A stretch of 64,000 nt of DNA from JADFGZ01 sp965222345 (lineage in GTDB: Bacteria; Acidobacteriota; Terriglobia; 2-12-FULL-54-10), in NCBI GenBank assembly GCA_965222345.1, contig CBDCTS010000004.1, positions 1 to 64,000 of the forward strand, given 5' to 3'. The notes under the pieces were generated by a model, which was given only the letters and a program-made list of their open reading frames with translations, was not told the origin of the DNA and ran no database searches. Position 1 is the stretch's first letter, and each line of letters opens with the position of its first letter. The position numbers and the translations under genes are program-made. Of the stretch, positions 52,908 through 61,416 are shown one piece after another.

Positions 52908-54386
52908 TTACTTCCATCCGTATTCGGACCAACGCTGGTCCACCAGGGCCTCGTCCTCGGGAGCTGGGTGGACAGTGGGTGGAAAGCGGCCTCCCCATTC
53001 GGGCTTGGGGTCGTACATCCACGTGCGGGTAGCGTCAATTAAAACGCGATTCCAGATGCCGGAGCCTAGCTTGCCGACGTTCCGCTCCTCCAAGGGCGAG
53101 GAGGGATCGGCGGGCGACCCGAACGAACCGGGGAAGACCACGATGTCGTCCTTGCCGGCGTTGACGCGGTAGGCGATGGCCCAATCGAGGTGCTCGTAGT
53201 TGCTGATGTCAATGTCGTCGTCGGTCACAATGACGTTCTTGTAGCGCCAACTGGCGGCGCCCGATCCCCAAAGAGCGGCAGCGACCTGTTTGGCGTGCCC
53301 TTGGTATCGCTTATTAATGGCGACGCAGATGTTGGTGCCGTTGGTAACGGGATGCACATGCACGTTGGTGATTCCCGGGACGCCCTGCTGGTCGAGGATG
53401 TTCCAGGCGATGGCCGCGCGCTGGATTGAGGACATCATGCTGTTCTCGGTGTAGGAGCCGGGAAGCGTCCCTTCCTGTGTGCCGCGCAGGATCGGTTCAT
53501 TACGATGAGTGATGCACTCGACCTTGATGACTGGACGGGGCGTTGAGACATCGCCGGTGTGCCCGGTGTACTCGCCGAAGCACCCTTCCGGCTCGAAGGT
53601 CTTCGGGTCAGGGTCCACGTAGCCCTCAATCACGATCTCGGCGCTTGCAGGAACCAGCAAGTCGTTCGTTTCGCAGCGCACCACCTGAAGCGGCTCTTCC
53701 CGGTAGCCGCCCATCAGGTCGTACTCGCAGACGCCGGCGGGAACCGGACTGCCGCTGAGGAAATCCATGATCGGATCGTATCCGATTACGGCGGCCACCG
53801 GCATCGGCTTTTTCCTCTGCCAGTACTTGCTAAACGTCTGCCCGCCGTGCTGGCTGGCTACGATGAGAAGGGGGATCGTATTGCGTTGGCCGATCATGCC
53901 TCGGTACACTCCCATATTAATGGACCCTGTGTCCGGATCGCGGGTGACGATGCCAGCAAAGGTGAGGATATAACGTCCACCGTCACGGAAATGCCACTTC
54001 GGAACCGGAAACTGAAGCAGGTCCACGTCTTTGCCTCGGATGATGTTTTCCTTGACGGGGCCGGTCTTCACCTCCACCGGCGGGATGGTCTCCCGGTTTT
54101 TCCGGCGCACGTACTGCACCAGATCGCGCACCGAGGCGTCCGGCGGAAACCCCAAAACCATGGCAATCCGGGCACACTTGTGCAGCAAGGCTGTGGCCAG
54201 CCTTCGACAGGCCGTGTCCTGATGGCCTTTGATGTTTTCAAAAAGCAGCGCCGGTCCCTTGGTCGTAAAAGAGCGGCGGGCAATGGCGCCAATCTCCCGG
54301 TCCCAGTTCACCTCGGCCTTGATTCGCTTCAATTCGGCGGTCGCTTCGAAGCGATCCAGCCACGTCCTCAGATCGGCAAATCCCAT
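52908..54386 (-). CDS. UbiD-family decarboxylase (second)
   Basis: This protein is about 492 aa from ATG 54386, preferred to ATG 54398 because GGAG sits 6 bp upstream. Prenyl-FMN UbiD fold: TFAGIVTRDPDTGSINMGVYR with the catalytic arginine region, EIVIEGYVDPDPKTFEPEGCFGEYTGHTG with the conserved glutamates, VHPVTNGTNICVAI, and a late VFPGSFGSPADPSS. It is only distantly similar to the UbiD protein at 38.8-40.2 kb, so the two likely serve different acids. It heads an operon with DUF2848, HpaB-like and cupin genes. Confidence 0.9.
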   Translation of the reverse strand: MGFADLRTWLDRFEATAELKRIKAEVNWDREIGAIARRSFTTKGPALLFENIKGHQDTACRRLATALLHKCARIAMVLGFPPDASVRDLVQYVRRKNRETIPPVEVKTGPVKENIIRGKDVDLLQFPVPKWHFRDGGRYILTFAGIVTRDPDTGSINMGVYRGMIGQRNTIPLLIVASQHGGQTFSKYWQRKKPMPVAAVIGYDPIMDFLSGSPVPAGVCEYDLMGGYREEPLQVVRCETNDLLVPASAEIVIEGYVDPDPKTFEPEGCFGEYTGHTGDVSTPRPVIKVECITHRNEPILRGTQEGTLPGSYTENSMMSSIQRAAIAWNILDQQGVPGITNVHVHPVTNGTNICVAINKRYQGHAKQVAAALWGSGAASWRYKNVIVTDDDIDISNYEHLDWAIAYRVNAGKDDIVVFPGSFGSPADPSSPLEERNVGKLGSGIWNRVLIDATRTWMYDPKPEWGGRFPPTVHPAPEDEALVDQRWSEYGWK

Positions 54387-54659
54387 CGCACACTCCATGC
54401 CGAAGACGGCGACTCCGGCTCTGTTCCAGAGCCCAGTGTCCCGAGCGTCTTTGCTCGCCGCTGCCAGGGTCTCGTCCGGCGGGAAAATATTGAATCCTTG
54501 ATTATAGACGAATTCATCCGAGGTCCTGCGGGATCAACGTTCAGGCACAGCCAATTCCAACCGTTGGTGAAGTTGGCCGATCGAATCGGGATTCCGATTT
54601 GCCGCGAGAAACCCTGGGAGAAAAAGTTTATCGAGGCAGGAAGTGATTGCCTCCTGCCT

Positions 54660-55976
54660 TTACACCGTCTTCGAATGCGCGAGGCGGCCTGCCGCTGCGG
54701 GGGATTGCAACCCGATCTGGTGGCTATCGAGGTTCCCCACGATGAAGACATAGCAAATAGCGCCCAAAAGTGCCATTCCGCCGGCAACGACCAAAGAACC
54801 AACAAACGATCCCGTGGCATTGACGATATAACCAGTAACGATCGGCGCCAGCAATCCCCCGATGTTGCCGAAGAAGTTCTGGATCGAGGTGAGCGAGGCG
54901 ACCATCGAAAGAGGCGCTAAGTCGATCGCAACCGAATTCACGGAACCCGCGGTCATGCGGAGGCACCCAACGCAGAGTGTCAGAAGCGTAACGGCCAGCC
55001 ATGTTTGCTCCACGAATGCCGCGGTGATCACCGTTATGGTCGCTGCTGTCAGTCCCGTGCCGATGATACTCTTGCGCGAAACCGTCGGCCGGACACCACG
55101 TTGAATCAAGTAATCCCCCAGCCAGCCGCCGCCTAATGTGCCCAATATTCCCGCCCAGAAGGGAAGCCCGGCCACGAACCCGGAAGTAAGCACCGTCATC
55201 TTGCGTTCCAGGACGAGGTATCCCGGCAGCCAGCTAATAAAGAAGAAGAGCGCATAGAGATATCCCATCTGGCCGAATGCGATACCCCACGTCGAGCGAT
55301 AGCGGAAGAGGGAAATCCATGGAATGCGTTGCGAGTCGCGGCCGTCCGCGCCGTCGGGCTTCGCCGGCGGGAGTCTTCCGACCCGCTTGTCCGGATAAAA
55401 AACAACCCAGGCGACAGTCAGCAGTAAGCTGGCGCCGCCGAGGAAATAAAATACCGATGGCCAGCCCCACCGGTCCAGGAGGAAGGCTGCGACAATGGCG
55501 CCGACCACCAAACCCACCTGGTTTCCCGAAAACGCAACGGAAATGGCTCGGGCACGCTCTTTCGAACCGAAGCCCCGCGAGATGGAAGTCGCGTTTGCCG
55601 GAATGAGCGCACTCTGCCCGAATCCAAAGATCATGCGCAGCAGGAAGAGCGAGACTGCGGCACCGGCAACCGGCAGTGCAACCGTGGACAGTCCCCAGAT
55701 CACGGACCCTGTTCCCATCACGATCCAGGGACCAAAACGGTCAATAATCGGTCCCACAAACACGAGGGCGCCCGTGTACGACCAGTTCCATCCCGAAAGG
55801 ATGTAGCCCATGGTTTGTGGCGAAAAGCCATACAAGCTCATCAGCGTGGGTGCCACGATGCCGAGGGCAAAGCGAATCATGTAGGACATCGCCATCGCCG
55901 ACCAGAGGAAACTGATCGTAACGATCTTCCGCCGCCGGCGTTCATCTTCAGAAACTATTGGAGTTTGGTGAGGCAA
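54660..55976 (-). CDS. MFS transporter (paralogue 2)
   Basis: This 438-aa twelve-helix transporter is a paralogue of the one at 19.1-20.4 kb along its full length (IRFALGIVAPTLMSLYGFSP, VGPIIDRFGPW, SALIPANATSISRGF, RIPWISLFRYRSTWG). No ATG is available before the first helix, and TTG 55976 is the best start. It lies 274 bp upstream of the UbiD-DUF2848-HpaB-cupin genes on the same strand, so it may import their substrate, an aromatic or heterocyclic acid (inference). Confidence 0.85.
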   Translation of the reverse strand: MPHQTPIVSEDERRRRKIVTISFLWSAMAMSYMIRFALGIVAPTLMSLYGFSPQTMGYILSGWNWSYTGALVFVGPIIDRFGPWIVMGTGSVIWGLSTVALPVAGAAVSLFLLRMIFGFGQSALIPANATSISRGFGSKERARAISVAFSGNQVGLVVGAIVAAFLLDRWGWPSVFYFLGGASLLLTVAWVVFYPDKRVGRLPPAKPDGADGRDSQRIPWISLFRYRSTWGIAFGQMGYLYALFFFISWLPGYLVLERKMTVLTSGFVAGLPFWAGILGTLGGGWLGDYLIQRGVRPTVSRKSIIGTGLTAATITVITAAFVEQTWLAVTLLTLCVGCLRMTAGSVNSVAIDLAPLSMVASLTSIQNFFGNIGGLLAPIVTGYIVNATGSFVGSLVVAGGMALLGAICYVFIVGNLDSHQIGLQSPAAAGRLAHSKTV

Positions 55977-56311
55977 AATTAAGCTGTGGTTTTTGGTTCC
56001 AGTTCACTCGTTGATTGAGCGTGCCGACGGTAGAGATTGTACTCGATCCGCTAGAGAACGGTGCGCTGTTTCTGCCATCCAACATACGTAGAGTTCAAGG
56101 AGAAGATCCAAGGCTTCTAGAGCATTTCTCGTAAAGGCGCAACCCGTCACGGCATCAGGTGTCGTTAGCACATGATATGTCCGGTCTAATTAACATGTGA
56201 AATGTCCGCTTTGAGCGGCGTAGGGTAGGGCTTTTTGCCAGGAGGTGGCATGAAGTTCTACTCGGAAGCTGCGATGGAGCGGTGACCTGCCCCCGGTTGT
56301 TGGTCCACTTT

Positions 56312-57166
56312 TTATGTTAGTCCATAAGCCGTTGCAGCCGGGTGGAGCGGAGCGGAACCCGGCCGTAACGGCAGGATCGCTTCCGGGGCTGGCGGCCGGT
56401 AGCCTAACGCGCTGTGCGGGCGAACTTTGTTATACTCCCGCCGCCATCCCTCAATCAACACCTTCGCTTCCTGCAAGGTGTAGAAGATCTCCCCATTGAG
56501 AAACTCGTCTCGAAACTTCCCGTTCAACGATTCTACATACCCGTTTTCCCATGGGCTCCCCGGCTCGATGAACAAGGTCTTTACCCCTACCCGCTCCAGC
56601 CAGTTCCGAACCAACCGTGCTGTGAACTCGGACCCGTTATCCGAGCGAATGTAATCGGGAACTCCTCGCTCCACAAACAAGGCTGCCAGCCGTTCCAAGA
56701 CACTCATCGAATCAGCTCGCCGTTCTACGTCGATTGCCAAACATTCTCGCGTGTACTCATCCACCACCGTCAACATCTTCAGGGGACGACCATCCTGGGT
56801 TCGATCTGCCACAAAATCGTACGCCCAGACATGATCCCGCCAGCACGGTCTTAACCGAAGACACGACCCATCGTTCAACCACAGGCGGCTTTTCCGGGGT
56901 TGTTTCTTCGGCACTTTCAGTCCCTCCTGCCTCCAGATTCTCTCCACCCGCTTATGGTTCACCCTCCACCCCTCCCGTCGCAACAGCGCCGTGATTCGCC
57001 GGTAGCCGTATCGACCGTACTCGCCGGCTAACTGCAGCGTCCGGGTCACCAGTCGCGGTTCATCCTGTGGTGTCAAGGTTCGATGCCGCTGGGTGGATCG
57101 GTACTGCCTCAGCACTCGACACGCCCGCCGCTCCGACACTCCCAAGGTCTGACAGACACGCTCCAC
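56312..57166 (-). CDS. IS3-family transposase OrfB (copy 2)
   Basis: This 284-aa DDE integrase half matches OrfB of copy 1 residue for residue, with the same acidic triad stretches YDFVADRT, RSDNGSEF and YVESLNGKFRDE. It starts at GTG 57166 but is probably expressed as a fusion with OrfA. Confidence 0.94.
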   Translation of the reverse strand: MERVCQTLGVSERRACRVLRQYRSTQRHRTLTPQDEPRLVTRTLQLAGEYGRYGYRRITALLRREGWRVNHKRVERIWRQEGLKVPKKQPRKSRLWLNDGSCLRLRPCWRDHVWAYDFVADRTQDGRPLKMLTVVDEYTRECLAIDVERRADSMSVLERLAALFVERGVPDYIRSDNGSEFTARLVRNWLERVGVKTLFIEPGSPWENGYVESLNGKFRDEFLNGEIFYTLQEAKVLIEGWRREYNKVRPHSALGYRPPAPEAILPLRPGSAPLHPAATAYGLT

Positions 57167-57189
57167 TGCCTGCCTCCGTCGGCACGGGC

Positions 57190-57468
57190 TTAGAAGTTTC
57201 CCGAGGATGCCTCCTTCAGAATCGCAAGGTCCAACGCCTGATCCGCTACCAACTTCTTCAGTCGGCCATTCTCCCGTTCCAGTTCCTTCAAACGCCTCAC
57301 CTGATCAACCCGCAAGCTCCCATACTCCTTCCGCCATCGATAATATGTCTGCTCCGTGATTCCCAACTTCCGACAGACCACTCCCGTTGTCTGGCCCTTA
57401 GCCAGTTCCACTTCTGCCTCTCGTAGATGTCGGATGATCTGTTCGACCGTATACCGCTTCTTAGCCAT
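57190..57468 (-). CDS. IS3-family transposase OrfA (copy 2)
   Basis: This 92-aa helix-turn-helix and leucine-zipper protein is the same as in copy 1. The GGGAAAC slippery heptamer lies at 57196-57202 on the minus strand, near its stop codon, and the OrfB frame is open across it. Confidence 0.93.
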   Translation of the reverse strand: MAKKRYTVEQIIRHLREAEVELAKGQTTGVVCRKLGITEQTYYRWRKEYGSLRVDQVRRLKELERENGRLKKLVADQALDLAILKEASSGNF

Positions 57469-58862
57469 CCTTCCCCCTTTTTCAAGTCCAGTTGAAACCC
57501 TTTACTCTAACTTATCAACTGGACCGTTTTTGGGGGGGCAGGTCAGCGGGCGATGAAGATACAAGAAGTAATTTTGCGAGCGATAGGGAAGCGGATCAAC
57601 TGGTGGCAGGCAGCCGAGATCATCGGGATCAGCGACCGGCAGATGAGGCGGTGGCGCAGCCGGTACGAGCAGTACGGCTACGACGGGCTGTTTGACCGGC
57701 GGCGGGGAAAGCCGAGTCCGCGGCGGGTACCCCTGGGGACGGTGGAGAAGGTGTTGGGGCTGTATCAGGAGAAGTACTTTGACTTCAACGTGCGGCACTT
57801 TCACGAAAAGCTGCGGGAAGAGCACGGCCTCCGGCTGAGCTACACCTGGGTGAAGCTGGCATTGCAAGGGGCGGGGCTAGTGAACAGGAGGCGGAAGCGG
57901 GGCCTGCACCGCCAGAGGCGGCCCCGGCGGCCGTTGCCGGGAATGCTGCTGCATCTGGATGGGAGCCAGCATCGGTGGTTTGTCGATGATCGCTGGTATG
58001 ACCTGCTGGTGGTCCTGGATGATGCCAGCAGCGAGATTTACTATGCGCAACTGGTAGAGCAGGAATCGACGCGGACGGTGCTGGCTGCCCTGCGGGAGGT
58101 GGTCGAGCAGCAGGGGATCTTTTGCGCCCTTTATAGCGACCGGGCCAGTCATTTCTTCCTGACCCGGAAGGCGGGCGAGCCGGTGGATCGGCAACGGCTG
58201 ACCCAGGTGGGCCGCGCCCTGCGGGAGCTGGGCATTCAGATGATTCCGGCCTATTCGCCGCAGGCGCGGGGACGCAGCGAGCGGAACTTCGGGACCTGGC
58301 AAGGGCGGCTGCCGCAGGAACTGCGCCTGCGGGGAATCATCACGCTAGAGGCAGCGAATCGGTTCCTGCGGGAGGGCTATATCGGGGAGTTCAACCGGCG
58401 CTTTGCCGTGCCGGCCACCCAACCAGGCAGCGCCTTTTTGCCGTCAGCCAGGCGGGAGTTAGAGCGAATCTTCTCGATCCAGCACCAGCGGATAGTGAAT
58501 CGGGACAATACGGTCAGTCTGGAGAACCGCCTCCTCCAGATCGAGAAAACTCCTTGGCGCGGGACTCTGGCGGGCTGCCGGGTGACCGTCTATGAACACC
58601 TGGATGGGACGTTAAGCATTGGCTATGGGCCGCACACGGTGGGCCGCTACTCCTCCGAGGGGGTGGCGATCCGGTGCGGCGGTCGGCGGCGGAGCCCTGT
58701 GGCTTCCCGACAACACCATTTGGCGCTCACCTCCGTCGCCCTACGGGCTCCTTCGGTCAGCGCCAAATCACTTTCGGTAGAATCATGAAAGCGGACATTT
58801 CACTTGCTACATATACCGGACATTTTAACTTGCTAACAACACCCGTCACGGCATCAGGTAGC

Positions 58863-58882
58863 GACAGGCATTCCTGCCTGTC
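58863..58882. repeat. Hairpin GACAGGCA-TTCC-TGCCTGTC
   Basis: This is a perfect 8-bp stem with a 4-nt loop just outside the right duplication of the ISNCY element. A second short hairpin, AGACC-AAAA-GGTCT, follows at 58895-58908. They resemble short palindromic repeats scattered in intergenic DNA of many soil bacteria. There is no T-run, so a terminator role is weakly supported. Confidence 0.5.
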
Positions 58883-58908
58883 CCCATAGAGTACAGACCA
58901 AAAGGTCT

Positions 58909-59307
58909 ATGCTCCAATTCCTTCGGTTCCTCTCAAGACATGCCTCGCAGCCTGTCCCAGCTTCGGCGGCTGCGCTGCGCCAACCCTGAAAATGGCTTGG
59001 CTCCGGCAATTCTGGAATCAACCCCCGCAGTTTATCTCGGAGCAGATTCGGTGATTCGGCCTCTGCGGCCAAGCCGGGCGCGTCCTCGCCTTCCGCTACC
59101 CACCCGCCCGCCTCGCGATCCCATTGCGCCGGAACTTGCTGCCCTTTGCTCCTCCGCTGTCGGTATGCCGACTCCCGCTTCGGTTCCCGGAACGGTTCCG
59201 CCCAACCGCCGCTGCCCCGCCAATCAGTTTTTGAACCGAAGCGCGTTATAATGCTGCGGACGGTTCGGTAGAAGAGCTTCTATGGTTGAGTTGATCTGGG
59301 ATGGAAA
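58909..59307. other. Intergenic region upstream of mod
   Basis: About 400 bp lie between the palindromic repeats and the restriction-modification operon. Frames here have skewed, arginine- and proline-rich composition and no recognised domain, so no gene is called. Confidence 0.45.
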
Positions 59308-61413
59308 ATGCCGAGACGCGCCGCAAGGGAGGCAGAAAGTCGCGCTGATGCGGATTGCGAGAGCACCCTACAGAAAAGGGACGATATGAGCAAGAAAATG
59401 CGGCGGTGCGAACCCGTGGTGCGGACTTCTGCCGATCTGATGGACGAGAGCATGGCCCGTTTGCGGGAAATCTTTCCAGAGTGTTTCACCGAAGGCCGGG
59501 TTGACTTCGACAAGCTGCGCGCAACTCTAGGCGAAGAGGTGGACTCCCGCCCGGAGCGTTACTCCTTCTCGTGGGCGGGAAAGCGCGATGCACTTCGACT
59601 CTTGCAAACTCCCAGCCGGGCCACGCTCATCCCTTGCCCCAAGGAATCCGTCAATTTTGACAAGACCAATAATCTCTTTATCGAGGGCGACAATCTGGAG
59701 GTCCTGAAACTCCTCTACAAGTCCTACTTTGGCCGGGTCAAGATGATTTATATTGACCCGCCCTACAACACCGGAAACGACTTTATTTATCCTGATAACT
59801 TCGCCGACCCGCTCGACACCTACCTGCACTTCACGGGACAGAAGGGCGACGACGGTAACCTGCTCACGAGCAATCCTGAAACCAGCGGACGCTACCATTC
59901 TGCGTGGCTTTCGATGATGTATCCGCGCCTCTTTCTTGCGCGCCAGCTTTTGTGCGAGGACGGCGTAATCTTTGTAAGCATTGATGACCATGAGGTGTAC
60001 AACCTCCGGTTGCTTATGAATAAGGTGTTCGGGGAGGACAACTTTGTCGCGCAACTTGTTTGGGAAAAGGGCCGCAAGAACGACGCCAAGCTGGTGTCTG
60101 TCGGGCACGAATACATTTTTGTCTATCTCAGAAATAAGAGCTGCATGACGGAGACCAGAATCATGTGGCGCGAAGCGAAGCCGGGCGCCGATGAAATCCA
60201 CACGGAGTATCTCCGGCTTCGGCAAGAACACGGTAAGGACAATGAGGCCGTCGAGCGGGGTATCCGGGCGTTCTATGCGAGGCTGCCCAAAACGCACCCT
60301 TCAAAGAAGCACTCTCGGTATGGGCGCGTTGATGACAACGGCGTCTGGCGAGACCACGACATGTCCTGGCCTGGCGGTGGCGGACCAACGTACGACGTGA
60401 TACACCCTGTTACCGGCAAACCATGCGCTGTGCCTGAAGGCGGCTGGCGCTACTCAACCCTGGACAAGATGAATGAAATGATCGGCAATGGAAAAGTCGT
60501 CTTCCGTGAGGACCACACCCAACCACCCATACGAAAAACATATTTAGTTCGCGGCAACAACGATGAAGAAGCAGAAGAGATAGAAGCCGATGACATTGGT
60601 ATTCAAGTAGCTGGTAGCTACTTCTACCGAAGCGCTATTCAGGCCTCTAATGAGTTAATCAAACTCTTCGGGGGCAAAATCTTCGAGAACCCAAAAGACC
60701 ATGAAGTCCTGGCTCGTTGGATTTCGTATGTCGGCAGTCCACAAAAGGACGACATCGTTCTAGACTTTTTCAGCGGTTCCGGAACGACAGCGCAAGCGGT
60801 AGTAGCACTTAACCATGAGGATGGCGGGAATCGCCGCTTCATCTGTGTGCAGCTTCCTGAGCCGACCCCAGAAGGTTCCGAAGCAAGAAAGCAGGGTTAC
60901 AAGACGATTGCTGACATCGGCAAAGAGCGAATCCGGCGAGTGATTCAGAAGATGAAGAAAGATAGTGCCAGCAAGCTTGACCTCAAGACCCGTGACACCC
61001 CCGAAGACTTGGGATTCAAGGTGTTTAAACTTGCCGAATCAAACTACAAGCCGTGGGCCGGTGTCGAAGAGAAGGACTCGGACGAATACGCCAAGACGAT
61101 GGAGCTTTACACCGACTCCCTTGTGCCGGGCTGGAAGCCGACGAACGTCATGTGGGAAGTAATCGTCAAAGAAGGCTACGGCCTCCACTCGCGCATCAAG
61201 CGAATAGCAGAGACTAAGGGCAATACGGTTTATCGTGTGACCGACCCGGACAAGGGCCAGAGTTTCCGTATCTGCCTGGACGATAGGCTTAAAGCTGCCA
61301 CACTGAAAGCACTCAATTTAGGGAAGGATGAGCTTTTCATTTGTCGGGACAAAGCCCTTGACGATCAAGCTGCTGTGAATTTGGCCCTGCAATGCCGTCT
61401 GAAAACGATCTGA
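59308..61413 (+). CDS. mod: Type III restriction-modification methyltransferase (Mod)
   Basis: Mod recognises an asymmetric site and methylates adenine with S-adenosylmethionine; it also gives specificity to Res. The 701-aa protein has the beta-class motif order: catalytic motif IV DPPYNTG (D150) before the SAM-binding motif I DFFSGSGTT (from D486), with the target-recognition region between (about 260-470). Flanking family stretches are NLFIEGDNLEVLKLLYKSY and HSAWLSMMYPRLFLARQLL. The start is ATG 59308 or ATG 59386 (AAAAGGGACGAT upstream, MSKKMRRCEP); the second may be the true one. It is followed after 3 bp by res. Confidence 0.93.
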   Translation: MPRRAAREAESRADADCESTLQKRDDMSKKMRRCEPVVRTSADLMDESMARLREIFPECFTEGRVDFDKLRATLGEEVDSRPERYSFSWAGKRDALRLLQTPSRATLIPCPKESVNFDKTNNLFIEGDNLEVLKLLYKSYFGRVKMIYIDPPYNTGNDFIYPDNFADPLDTYLHFTGQKGDDGNLLTSNPETSGRYHSAWLSMMYPRLFLARQLLCEDGVIFVSIDDHEVYNLRLLMNKVFGEDNFVAQLVWEKGRKNDAKLVSVGHEYIFVYLRNKSCMTETRIMWREAKPGADEIHTEYLRLRQEHGKDNEAVERGIRAFYARLPKTHPSKKHSRYGRVDDNGVWRDHDMSWPGGGGPTYDVIHPVTGKPCAVPEGGWRYSTLDKMNEMIGNGKVVFREDHTQPPIRKTYLVRGNNDEEAEEIEADDIGIQVAGSYFYRSAIQASNELIKLFGGKIFENPKDHEVLARWISYVGSPQKDDIVLDFFSGSGTTAQAVVALNHEDGGNRRFICVQLPEPTPEGSEARKQGYKTIADIGKERIRRVIQKMKKDSASKLDLKTRDTPEDLGFKVFKLAESNYKPWAGVEEKDSDEYAKTMELYTDSLVPGWKPTNVMWEVIVKEGYGLHSRIKRIAETKGNTVYRVTDPDKGQSFRICLDDRLKAATLKALNLGKDELFICRDKALDDQAAVNLALQCRLKTI

Positions 61414-61416
61414 GCG

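Larger units (their letters stand above)
56283..57545 (-). mobile_element. IS3-family insertion sequence (IS407-like), copy 2
   Basis: This 1263-bp element appears identical to copy 1 (152-1414), with the same TGACCTGCCCCC ends. It is flanked by its own 4-bp duplication GCGG (56279-56282 and 57546-57549). It is inserted in the first codons of an ISNCY-family transposase gene. Confidence 0.95.
56250..58788 (+). pseudogene. ISNCY-family transposase, split by the IS3-family element
   Basis: The gene began at ATG 56250 after AGGAGGTGGC; codons 1-11 (MKFYSEAAMER) end at 56282 where the IS3 element enters. The frame continues exactly after the 4-bp duplication with A-MKIQEVILRAIGKRINWW. The downstream part (411 aa from ATG 57553) keeps a helix-turn-helix (QAAEIIGISDRQMRRWRSRY), the DDE/rve core (LHLDGSQHRWF, LYSDRASHFF, QARGRSERNFG) and a C-terminal domain. 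Since only 12 residues are lost if translation begins at 57553, partial activity is possible. The last 45 residues are low-complexity and look added by read-through at the element end. Confidence 0.88.
56160..58841 (+). mobile_element. ISNCY/IS1202-like insertion sequence, interrupted by IS3-family copy 2
   Basis: The ends are inverted repeats of more than 50 bp: TGTCGTTAGCA at 56160 against TGTTGTTAGCA read inward from 58841, with further matches such as ATGTCCGG and GTGAAATGTCCGCTTT. A 17-bp direct duplication, CCCGTCACGGCATCAGG, flanks it (56143-56159 and 58842-58858); long duplications are known for IS1202-type elements. Without the nested IS3 copy and its duplication it would be about 1415 bp. 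The nested order shows it arrived before the IS3 element. Confidence 0.87.

Noticed and set aside
53559..54920. A 453-codon plus-strand frame opposite the second UbiD gene
   Set aside because: It is antisense to UbiD and the end of the MFS gene and has no recognised motif.
58940..59251. A 103-codon frame upstream of mod
   Set aside because: Arginine- and proline-rich low-quality frame without ribosome site or domain, in a repeat-bearing intergenic region.
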